DNA from: Chloroflexota bacterium
Lineage (GTDB): Bacteria > Chloroflexota > Dehalococcoidia > DSTF01 > RBG-16-68-14
DNA length: 22,824 nt
NCBI GenBank assembly: GCA_022561355.1
Contig: JADFRJ010000006.1
Span: 1-22,824 of the forward strand
Reading direction: 5' to 3'
The notes below the pieces were generated by a model, which saw only the letters and a program-made list of their open reading frames with translations, ran no database searches and had not been told where the DNA came from. Shown one piece after another: positions 14,475-22,078 of this stretch; positions within the stretch are counted from its first letter, which is position 1, and each line of letters starts with the position of its first letter. Made by a program: the position numbers and the translations under genes.

Positions 14475-17400
14475 ATGTACCTAAAGCGACTGAATCTGAA
14501 CGGCTTCAAGAGCTTCGCTTCCGCAACGACGCTTGAGTTCGGCCCCGGTGTCACATGCATCGCTGGCCCCAACGGTTCCGGAAAGACCAACATCGCCGAA
14601 GCGATTCGCTGGGTCCTCGGCGAGCAGGCCAACCGTTCGCTCCGCGCCCGGAAGACGGAAGACGTCATCTTCTCCGGCAGCGACCGGCGCCCCGCGCAGG
14701 GCATGGCCGAGGTCAAGCTCACGCTCGACAACGGCGACGGCTGGCTGCCCGTCGACTTCGAAGAGGTGGTGGTCGGCAGGCGGGCTTATCGGAACGGCGA
14801 CAACGAGTACTACCTGAACCAGAGCCGCGTTCGATTGAAGGACCTCAACGAACTGTTCATGAAGGCGCAGGTCGGCCAGAACAGCTACGCCTTCATGGGC
14901 CAGGGCCTAGTCGAGCATGTGCTGACCCTGCGGCCAGAAGAGCGCCGTGGCCTGATCGAAGAGGCCGCCGACGTTCGCCTCCACCGCGAGAAGCTGAACG
15001 AATCGCAGCGGCGCCTCGCCGCCACGCGCGACAACCTGGATCGCATCGAGCTTCTTGCGCGCGAGATCGCGCCTCGCCTCCGCCAGCTCGAACGACAGGC
15101 CGAACGCGCGACGGAGCACGCGCGCCTGAGCGCTGAACTCGCCGACGCTCTCAAAACGCTGTACGGGCAGCAATGGCAGGACGCCCAAGAGGCGCTGACG
15201 GCCGCCCGTGCCGCATGCGACCAACGCCAGGAAGCCTTCGAGCAAGCCCACAACGAAGCCACCGCCTTCGAGGAAGGCCGCGTATCCCTCGCAAGCGCCA
15301 TCGATGAGCGCCGACGCGATATCGCGGAGCGTGAGGAACGCTACCGCACCCTTGACCAGTACCGCCGCGACCTGGAACAGCGCATCAATGTGGACGGCGA
15401 GCGTCAGGCGATGCTGGAGAGCCGCGGAGACGAACTCTCCTCCGAAAGCGAGGTGCTGCGCGAAGAGCGTCAGCGGGTCGCCGCGCTGGCGGAACAGCAA
15501 CGCGAGCGCGCGGCCGAACTCACGCTGGCACTTGAACGAGCACACGAGCCCGACGCCGGCGCCCAAGAGCTGGCGCGTATCGATGCCCGTCTCCAGGAGC
15601 TACAGAAACAGATAACCGGCGCCGATGAGCTCGCGACGCGCGCGGGCGCGCAGGCAGCAGGAGCGCAGGCGCGGCTCAGCGCGCTCCAAGAGCAACAGGA
15701 GCGCGTACAAGCAGAGACCGCCATGCTCACAGAGCGGCGGCGCGAGCAGATCGCCTCGCTGAAAGCCTGGGCGAAAGAGTTCGCTTCGCTGCGAGCCCGC
15801 TCGGTTGAACTCACTCCGGTCGAGTACCGCACCGCCGGGTCACTGAAGGCGGCGCGCGAACGGCTGGAGCGGGCCTCCTTAGCCGTCGTCCGAAGGGAAG
15901 AGGAGTTGCGGACGTTGGCCGCCGCCATCCAGGCGGCTGAGACTCGCCTTGAGGCCGCTCAGGCGGCGGGAATCGACCTTCCGCCCGCTGATGCAGGCGT
16001 GAAGGCCCTGCTCCAGGCAGGCGGCAAAGATCCGGAACACGAGCCGGCGGCGGACAGCCACATCCATGGCCTGATCGGCATGGTCGGTCAGCTACTGCGT
16101 GTGCCGGCCGGCCTCGAACGTGCGATTGAAGCAGCCCTCGCCGACAGCCTTCACGCTGTCGTCGTCGAAACGCAGGAAGACGCCATGGCGGCGATCGAAC
16201 TGCTTGTGAGCGAAGACCTTGGGCGAGCGACCCTCTACCCAATAAGCGACCTTCGTCCGATCCACCCCATCAACCTGCTCGATGAGAAGGGGGTGCTCGG
16301 CGTGGCATCCGAACTCGTGCGATGCGATGCGCGATATCGGCCACTCGTCGATACGCTCCTCGGCCGCACGATCGTCGCCGAGAACGTCGGCCTTGCCAAG
16401 CAACTCCTCCGCCGCGGTCTCGGCAACGTCGTCACGCTGGACGGAACGCTCCTGCACCCAGTCGGCTCCATGACGGGCGGCAGCGCAAAGGCCGTGCGGC
16501 GTGCGTTCACCCACAAGCGCGATGTCGGCGAACTGCCAAACGAACTCGAGCACATGAGAGCGTCGCACAAGGAAGCAACAGACGCGCTCGAAGGCGAGCA
16601 CCGCGAGCAAGCGGAGGCGCGGGAAGAGCGCGACCGTCTCGCTCCCATGGCTGAGCGCACGTCTGGCGAGCTTGCAGCCGCCAACGAGGCGCTTCGACAG
16701 CAGCAAGCGCGCCTCCCCGCGATCGCGGCGCGTCTAGCTACGCTGCACGCACGGCTCCTGGACACCCGGACCACGTCGGACCGTAGCTCCGGGGAACTCA
16801 CCAAGGCCCAAGCATCGCTCGACGAAGCGCGGACCCAGGCCGAAGAACAGCGCGCCCTGAGCGAACAGCTCGCTCCGCAGAATAAAGAGCTGGCAGCATC
16901 GCGGCAGGCGCTCGCCCAGTCGGACGCGGAACGGACAAGCCGGATCAGACCACTCGAAACGGAGCAGCGTGCGCTCCAGCAGCAAGCAGAGGTTCAGAGC
17001 GCTTCCTTACAACGGATCGAGGCAGAGTTACACCGGCGCGTGGGAGCCAGCGATCGCATCGATGGGGAACTGAACACCGTTCTCGCCCGTCTCGAAAGCT
17101 CGAAGCACGAGCTGGAGACGAAAACGCAAGAGGCGGCTACAGCCCGCGAGGAACTCGCCCCTGCCCACCACGCTCTTGAGCAGATCGAGTCGCGTCAGCG
17201 TACGATCGACAGCGACCTTGCGGACGGCAGGTCCAAGTCGCTCGCCGCCGAGCGCGTCCTCCTCGAAGCGCAATCGTCCGTCAAGCTTAGGACCGAGGAG
17301 CTGGAAGCGTTGCGTGAGCGGCTCGCAGAAGACGGCTTCAGCCCGCTGGACGACGGTGAGATCGGCCCGATCGAAGTCGCCACCGATGAAGCACCATCAC

Positions 17401-18170
17401 CCGAGGAGCCGGAGACCAAGCCCGGCGGGCCTCCCGCCTGGCTCAAGTCAGAAGCCGCCGCGGCCGACGACCGCCCGCCCATGCGCGGTGGCGCTCCCGT
17501 CGACACCGTCATGCTGAAGGACCGAATTAGCGAGCTGCGAGGCAGCATACGCAAGCTGGGCCCCGTCAACGAGCAGGCCGAAGAGGACTTCTCAGAGAAC
17601 CGCGAGCGCCACGAATACCTGACCACGCAACTTAGCGACCTACGCGAAGCGGAGGAGGCGCTTCAGGAGGCGATCAGGGAGCTGGAATCGATCATCAAGG
17701 AGCGCTTCTCCAGCACCTACCGCCAAGTGAACGCGTCGTTCCAGCGCTATTTTCAAACGTTCTTCGGCGGTGGCCAGGCAGAGCTGCTGCTCACCAAGAC
17801 CGACGAAGAGGACGCCCTTGCCGGCGTCGACATCGTGGCCCAGCCGCCGCGTAAGAAGGTCCGGTCGCTGGACATGCTCTCCGGCGGGGAGCGCTCGCTG
17901 ACCGCCATGGCCCTCCTCTTCGCGCTGCTCGACACCAACCCCTCGCCCATCTGCGTGCTGGACGAAGTGGACGCCGCGCTGGACGAGTCGAACGTCGGCC
18001 GCTTCAACGAGGCGCTGAAGGCGCTCTCAGAGCGCACGCAGTTCATCATCATCACCCACAACCGCCGCACGCTGGAGATGGCGGACACCATCTACGGCGT
18101 CTCCATGGGCGAGGACAGCACCTCCACCCTCCTCTCGCTCCGCCTCAGCGACGTCCCAGAGAAGGCCTAG
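14475..18170 (+). CDS. smc: Chromosome segregation protein SMC
   Basis: A full-length 1231-residue SMC ATPase, the dimeric core of bacterial condensin, which with ScpA and ScpB folds and separates sister chromosomes. The N-terminal head has Walker A GPNGSGKTN (31-39). Long Glu/Arg/Ala-rich coiled coils run from about 165 to 520 and 690 to 1030. The hinge lies between, near 525-685, beginning HGLIGMVGQLLRV and including MTGGSAK. The C-terminal head has the ABC signature LSGGERSLTAMALLFALL (about 1134-1151) and Walker B VLDEVDAALDESN near 1161. An acidic and Pro-rich insert (about 965-1010) interrupts the second coil before LRGSIRKLGPVN. The ATG at 14475 is clear from homology. A 7-bp hairpin follows the stop. 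Confidence 0.96.
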   Translation: MYLKRLNLNGFKSFASATTLEFGPGVTCIAGPNGSGKTNIAEAIRWVLGEQANRSLRARKTEDVIFSGSDRRPAQGMAEVKLTLDNGDGWLPVDFEEVVVGRRAYRNGDNEYYLNQSRVRLKDLNELFMKAQVGQNSYAFMGQGLVEHVLTLRPEERRGLIEEAADVRLHREKLNESQRRLAATRDNLDRIELLAREIAPRLRQLERQAERATEHARLSAELADALKTLYGQQWQDAQEALTAARAACDQRQEAFEQAHNEATAFEEGRVSLASAIDERRRDIAEREERYRTLDQYRRDLEQRINVDGERQAMLESRGDELSSESEVLREERQRVAALAEQQRERAAELTLALERAHEPDAGAQELARIDARLQELQKQITGADELATRAGAQAAGAQARLSALQEQQERVQAETAMLTERRREQIASLKAWAKEFASLRARSVELTPVEYRTAGSLKAARERLERASLAVVRREEELRTLAAAIQAAETRLEAAQAAGIDLPPADAGVKALLQAGGKDPEHEPAADSHIHGLIGMVGQLLRVPAGLERAIEAALADSLHAVVVETQEDAMAAIELLVSEDLGRATLYPISDLRPIHPINLLDEKGVLGVASELVRCDARYRPLVDTLLGRTIVAENVGLAKQLLRRGLGNVVTLDGTLLHPVGSMTGGSAKAVRRAFTHKRDVGELPNELEHMRASHKEATDALEGEHREQAEAREERDRLAPMAERTSGELAAANEALRQQQARLPAIAARLATLHARLLDTRTTSDRSSGELTKAQASLDEARTQAEEQRALSEQLAPQNKELAASRQALAQSDAERTSRIRPLETEQRALQQQAEVQSASLQRIEAELHRRVGASDRIDGELNTVLARLESSKHELETKTQEAATAREELAPAHHALEQIESRQRTIDSDLADGRSKSLAAERVLLEAQSSVKLRTEELEALRERLAEDGFSPLDDGEIGPIEVATDEAPSPEEPETKPGGPPAWLKSEAAAADDRPPMRGGAPVDTVMLKDRISELRGSIRKLGPVNEQAEEDFSENRERHEYLTTQLSDLREAEEALQEAIRELESIIKERFSSTYRQVNASFQRYFQTFFGGGQAELLLTKTDEEDALAGVDIVAQPPRKKVRSLDMLSGGERSLTAMALLFALLDTNPSPICVLDEVDAALDESNVGRFNEALKALSERTQFIIITHNRRTLEMADTIYGVSMGEDSTSTLLSLRLSDVPEKA

Positions 18171-18177
18171 CTCGCTA

Positions 18178-18195
18178 GCCCACCCTCAGGTGGGC
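18178..18195 (+). terminator. Hairpin after smc, terminator-like
   Basis: A perfect 7-bp stem GCCCACC/GGTGGGC with loop CTCA starts 8 bases after the smc stop. There is no T-run, so termination would be weak or factor-assisted. It ends 3 bases before the -35 box of ftsY. Confidence 0.45.
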
Positions 18196-18198
18196 CCG

Positions 18199-18227
18199 TT
18201 GATCCTCCCCCACCTTCGCGATAGGAT
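18199..18227 (+). promoter_or_regulatory. Promoter of ftsY, probably leaderless
   Basis: TTGATC (18199-18204) and TAGGAT (18222-18227) are exactly 17 bases apart. The ATG at 18236 is 8 bases after the -10 box and no ribosome site exists between, so the transcript should begin at or within a base or two of the start codon. Confidence 0.6.
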
Positions 18228-18235
18228 CGACCGCG

Positions 18236-19324
18236 ATGCGATTCTTCCGTAGAGCACCCAAGGTCAACGAAGACGCGCCCGATGCGGCGCCCGATGCGGC
18301 GCACGACGCGGCGCCGGAGGCCGCCGACGAGACTACCGATGCGGGCGACGCTGAGCAGATCGCCGCGTCGGAGGTCAAGCTCGCGGCCGAGGACGAGGAA
18401 CGCACCAACGTCGCCCTGGAGCGAACGAAGCGCTCCTGGTTCAGCAACATCTCCAGCATCTTCTCGCGCGGCAACGTCGACGACGAACTCTGGGAGGAGC
18501 TGGAGGAGCTGCTGATCGGCGCGGACGCCGGCGTCGTGACGACTGAGAAGATCCTCAACGACGTCCGAGCGCGTGTCGCGGACGAAGGTATCAAGGACGC
18601 GTCAGAAGTCGAGGATGCGCTCAAGCGTGCGCTCGTCGACTTACTGCAATCCCCCGAAGGCAAGGGCAGTCTCTGGACCGACACCGGCTCCGGCTCTCAT
18701 GCCGCGCCTCCCAAGCCCGCCGTGATCCTTGTCCTCGGCGTCAACGGCACCGGCAAAACGACGACCATCGCTAAGCTCGCCCACGCCTACAAGAAGGAGG
18801 GCCGCACCACCGTCATCGCCGCTGCCGACACCTTCCGTGCCGCGGCGATCGAACAACTCAAAGCGTGGGGCGACCGCGTCGGCGCCGACGTCATCGCCCA
18901 CAAGCAAGGCGCCGACCCGGCCGCCGTCGTATTCGACGCTCTCGCCGCTGCCGAGAGCCGGGACGCCGACGCCGTCATCATCGATACCGCGGGCCGCCTC
19001 CACACGCAGTTCAACCTCATGGAGGAGCTCACCAAGCTCAAGCGCATCATCGCCCGCAAGCAGCCCGACGCCCCGCACGAAGTCCTCCTCGTCCTCGACG
19101 CGACGATCGGCCAGAACGCCCTCATCCAGGCCGAAGCGTTCACGAAGGCGGCGGAAGTGACCTCTGTCTGTCTGACGAAGCTGGACGGCACGTCAAAGGG
19201 CGGCATCGTGTTCGCTATTGCCGACCAGATGGGCATCCCTGTCCGCCTCGTTGGCACCGGCGAAGAGCCGGATGACCTCGCCCCCTTTTCAGCGGAAGCG
19301 TTCGTCGAAGCCCTCTTTCGTTAA
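18236..19324 (+). CDS. ftsY: Signal recognition particle receptor FtsY
   Basis: A membrane-associated SRP GTPase that docks the Ffh/SRP RNA/ribosome complex at the translocon; 362 residues. An acidic Ala-rich A domain (residues 1 to about 55) includes DAAPDAAHDAAPEAAD. The N domain helices follow (about 65-140), then the G domain: G1 GVNGTGKTTT at 168-177, DTFRAAAIEQL, the DTAGRLHTQFN G3 region near 250, TKLDGTSKGG near 313 and the closing GTGEEPDDLAPF. The start ATG gives MRFFRRAP, a short basic-hydrophobic leader typical of FtsY membrane contact. Its RNA partner is encoded at 3518-3789. A hairpin overlaps the stop codon. Confidence 0.96.
   Translation: MRFFRRAPKVNEDAPDAAPDAAHDAAPEAADETTDAGDAEQIAASEVKLAAEDEERTNVALERTKRSWFSNISSIFSRGNVDDELWEELEELLIGADAGVVTTEKILNDVRARVADEGIKDASEVEDALKRALVDLLQSPEGKGSLWTDTGSGSHAAPPKPAVILVLGVNGTGKTTTIAKLAHAYKKEGRTTVIAAADTFRAAAIEQLKAWGDRVGADVIAHKQGADPAAVVFDALAAAESRDADAVIIDTAGRLHTQFNLMEELTKLKRIIARKQPDAPHEVLLVLDATIGQNALIQAEAFTKAAEVTSVCLTKLDGTSKGGIVFAIADQMGIPVRLVGTGEEPDDLAPFSAEAFVEALFR
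18278..18325 (+). repeat. 12-bp in-frame repeats in the FtsY acidic domain
   Basis: Four consecutive 12-base units encode PDAA, PDAA, HDAA and PEAA. The first two are identical at DNA level, and the next two drift. This looks like recent slippage expansion in a disordered region. Confidence 0.6.
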
Positions 19325-19423
19325 AAGAGGCCTCTTCCGCTAGATGTGGCAGCCCTCTGTCTGAAGCGCCGCTTCCCACAGGAGCACGGCTTCCCTGGAA
19401 AGCCCCGCTTCCCTTAGAAGCGG
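19312..19423 (+). terminator. Hairpin array after ftsY
   Basis: CCTCTTT (19312-19318) pairs with AAAGAGG (19324-19330) across the stop codon. The same AAGAGG can instead pair with CCTCTT at 19331-19336, so two folds compete. Downstream, CCGCTTCCC or CGGCTTCCC recurs at 19369, 19387 and 19405, an exact 18-base period. Each copy lies in or starts a stem: GAAGCG/CGCTTC at 19363-19375, GGCTT/AAGCC at 19388-19404, and a perfect 7-bp CCGCTTC/GAAGCGG at 19405-19423. The last is followed by CCTTCTCTGTT and is the best terminator candidate. Confidence 0.55.
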
Positions 19424-19492
19424 CCTTCTCTGTTATCCTCAATGTTATGTTGGGCAGGTCGCTCACGCACCGTTCTTTCCTGAGATCGGTCC

Positions 19493-22078
19493 ATGTCTGA
19501 GACGCTAGCCTGGTGGGCGATGCTACAGGTTGTGGGGCTAGCGGCCTTACCTCTCTGTCTCTCACTGTTCCAGCGCCTCCCGGACAAGGGCTACACCCTA
19601 TCGAAGGCATTCGGCCTCCTGGTCGCTGGCTACATCTTCTGGATCCTCGTCCACGTCGGTCTGCCAAATACAACGCGCGCGATCTGGTTCGTTCTGCTGC
19701 TAGTCGCCGCTGCCTCTGCCATCCTGCTCTGGCGGCGCCGCGTCGATGTCATCACCTTCGCGCGGGAGCGCTGGTGGCTGATCATCGCGACTGAAGCGCT
19801 CCTCTTCATCACGTTCATCACGGCCGCTTACCTCCGCTCTTATGTGCCCGATTTCGGCGGCACAGAGAAGCCAATGGATCTCATGTTCCTCAACGCCGTA
19901 ACCCGGGCCGAGAGCTTCCCGCCGATCGACCCATGGCTGACAGGCGAATCTGTCAGCTACTACTACTTCGGCTACCTGCTCGTGTCCGTCATGACGCGGC
20001 TGAGCGACACCATCGCCAACGTGCCGATAGGCGTCGGCTTTAACCTCGGGCTCGCGATGATCGTCGCGCTCACCGTCACGGGCGCCTTCGGCCTGATCTA
20101 TAACCTCACCGCCCCCAGCGAACGCCGCGCTTCTGAAGGTGGCCCCGGCACGCCCGCTCGGGGGTTCAACTCTAAGCCACTCTGGCGGCCGATGATCTTC
20201 GGCCTCGCCGGTGCTCTGCTATTGGCCGTCATGGGTAATCTGGAGGGTCTTCTGGAGCTATTAGCGGCGCACGACTTCGGCTCGGCCGGATTCTGGAACT
20301 GGATCGGCATTCGCGAGCTAGGCGCGTACAATAGCACGAGCTGGTTCCCAGACCAGTTCTGGTTCTGGTGGCGTGCCACGCGCATTCTAGATGCGGGCGC
20401 CGGGATCCATGAGATACCGTTCTTTAGCTTCCTCCTGGGCGACCTCCATCCGCACGTTATGTCTATTCCATTCGTACTCCTCGCCGTTGGCGTCGCCCTG
20501 ACGCTCCTGCGCTCTGATGAGCCGCTCGACCTCGTTGTCTGGCTGGAACGGCCGCTCTGGCTCATCGGCTTCGGGCTGATCGTGGGCGGGTTGGCGTTCC
20601 TCAACACCTGGGACATGCCGACGATGGCCTTCCTCATCACGCTCATCGTCGTGCTGCGCAACCGGCTCAACACCAACCGCTGGTCGTGGGGTTTGGCGCT
20701 CGATAGCATCGGGTTCCTGATCCCGCTCTTCCTCGTCGCGTTCCTCGCCTACGTGCCGTTCTTCTTTGGCGGCTTCGATAGTCAGGCGTCCGGCTTCACC
20801 GCGCACGCGGGCTCCGGCAGCAGCCTCTTCCACACCTTCCTGCTCTGGGGCCCATTCGCTCTGCTGGTGCTCCCGTATGCTGCCTGGCGGCTGGCCCAGA
20901 ACAAGCAGGGGCTGGCGCTAGAGCACATCTTGTGGGCGCTTGCGCCCGTCTTCACCATTCTCCTGGTCTGGCTGGCGTGGGACATGTTGGCAGCAGTGCT
21001 CGACATTCTGCCGAAGACGCTCTCCATAAACGAAGCAGGCTTCCAGCGAGGTGAAGACGCGGGCCTCACAGACCGCATCTCTGCGCGCGGCTGGAACTGG
21101 CTCACGGTCATCGTGATGAGCGGCTCGGTGGGCCTGCTGGGGCTCTCGCTGGTGCGAGAAGTAGGAAGAGCGAAAGACACCATCGAGGAACACATGGGCC
21201 ATATCTTCGCGCTCGCGATCGCCGCCACGGCCGCGCTGCTGATCCTGGCCACGGCGGGCCTGCTTATGCCCTCTATTCGCGGCCACGATGGAATCGGTCA
21301 CTATGTTTATCTGATGTCGATCATCAATGACGGCGGTCTTGACTTCACCAATGAGTACGCCGCCTTCGATCTTCAACGCCAATACTCCTTCTCACTGAGC
21401 GACGAGCCCGTTCATTCCGCAACGGGCCGCCCAGCCAACCGCTATGGGATCGGCGCGCCGCTGCTTTGGGCTCCGCTCGTGCTTCTCGTTCACGGCCTGC
21501 TCAGCCTCAGCGCTCCGGAGCAAGCCACAGGCCTCTCCAGGCCCTATGAGTGGGCCGTGGGCTGGGCATCGGCCTGGTGGGGATGCCTCGGCGTCTGGAT
21601 CCTCTTTATTCGCCTCCGCCAGGAGTTCGGATCGGCGTTGGGCTGGATCACGGCCGCCGGCGTCCTGGCCGCAAGCTCGCTTGGCTTTTACCTGTGGGCT
21701 CACGGCTCGATGTCGCATGCGGTCAGCTTTTTCGCCGCCGTCATGGCGCTTTTGGCCTTGGAACGAACATGGATGCGCCCGGGCGCGCTTCCCGCTCTGG
21801 CCCTTGGAATCTGGGCGGGGCTGCTTGCTCTCATCCGAATTCAAGACCTGACGTGGTCCCTGACGCTGGGAGCCGGGAGGCGCATCTGCTGGAATTCGGA
21901 ATCCGCGCCGGAATCCCCGCTGAAATCCGCGGGCCCTTCAAGCCGATCCACACCAAAGCGCCCGGCATCGATATCAGCGAACTCTTCCCGCATCACGCGC
22001 GGCACGGCGACAAGATTTCTTACGTCCGCAGTTGTTATCACACCGCCGCGGCGGTTCACGACACCGGCCACCAGATGA
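19493..22078 (+). CDS. Chlor_Arch_YYY (DUF2298) membrane protein, C-terminally fused by a join
   Basis: The frame opens with MSETLAWW and codes for a large multi-pass membrane protein. Residues 1 to about 580 match the YYY family: SYYYFGY at 155-161 after DPWLTGE, FFSFLLGDLHPH ending at H321, and NTWDMPT near 368. The family is found in Chloroflexota and archaea and resembles glycosyltransferases that use lipid-linked sugars; no reaction is established. Expected family sequence stops inside a hydrophobic helix near residue 582 (base 21240). A different membrane protein then continues in frame to about 21845, and the last 78 residues, to 22078, are an out-of-frame reading of the DUF1501 gene. 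The ATG at 19493 has only a weak ribosome site. Only the first two thirds should be taken as a natural protein. Confidence 0.75.
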   Translation: MSETLAWWAMLQVVGLAALPLCLSLFQRLPDKGYTLSKAFGLLVAGYIFWILVHVGLPNTTRAIWFVLLLVAAASAILLWRRRVDVITFARERWWLIIATEALLFITFITAAYLRSYVPDFGGTEKPMDLMFLNAVTRAESFPPIDPWLTGESVSYYYFGYLLVSVMTRLSDTIANVPIGVGFNLGLAMIVALTVTGAFGLIYNLTAPSERRASEGGPGTPARGFNSKPLWRPMIFGLAGALLLAVMGNLEGLLELLAAHDFGSAGFWNWIGIRELGAYNSTSWFPDQFWFWWRATRILDAGAGIHEIPFFSFLLGDLHPHVMSIPFVLLAVGVALTLLRSDEPLDLVVWLERPLWLIGFGLIVGGLAFLNTWDMPTMAFLITLIVVLRNRLNTNRWSWGLALDSIGFLIPLFLVAFLAYVPFFFGGFDSQASGFTAHAGSGSSLFHTFLLWGPFALLVLPYAAWRLAQNKQGLALEHILWALAPVFTILLVWLAWDMLAAVLDILPKTLSINEAGFQRGEDAGLTDRISARGWNWLTVIVMSGSVGLLGLSLVREVGRAKDTIEEHMGHIFALAIAATAALLILATAGLLMPSIRGHDGIGHYVYLMSIINDGGLDFTNEYAAFDLQRQYSFSLSDEPVHSATGRPANRYGIGAPLLWAPLVLLVHGLLSLSAPEQATGLSRPYEWAVGWASAWWGCLGVWILFIRLRQEFGSALGWITAAGVLAASSLGFYLWAHGSMSHAVSFFAAVMALLALERTWMRPGALPALALGIWAGLLALIRIQDLTWSLTLGAGRRICWNSESAPESPLKSAGPSSRSTPKRPASISANSSRITRGTATRFLTSAVVITPPRRFTTPATR
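21230..21845 (+). CDS. Glycosyltransferase-like (GT39/ArnT-like) membrane protein fragment
   Basis: This segment reads in frame with the preceding gene but looks like the N-terminal part of a separate polytopic membrane protein. After a first helix ending in LLMPSIRGHDGIGHY it has NDGGLDFTNEYAAFD, NRYGIGAPLLWAP, a helix pair around WAVGWASAWWG, and WAHGSMSHAVSFFAAVMALL. That pattern is familiar from bacterial dolichyl-phosphate-mannose-transferase-like proteins of unknown acceptor. It should continue past LLALIRIQD with further helices, but homology stops at about 21845. It is therefore truncated at both sides, with no start codon of its own visible here. Confidence 0.5.

Noticed and set aside
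14907..15566. 219-codon minus-strand frame within smc
   Set aside because: Antisense of the SMC coiled coil; no family features.
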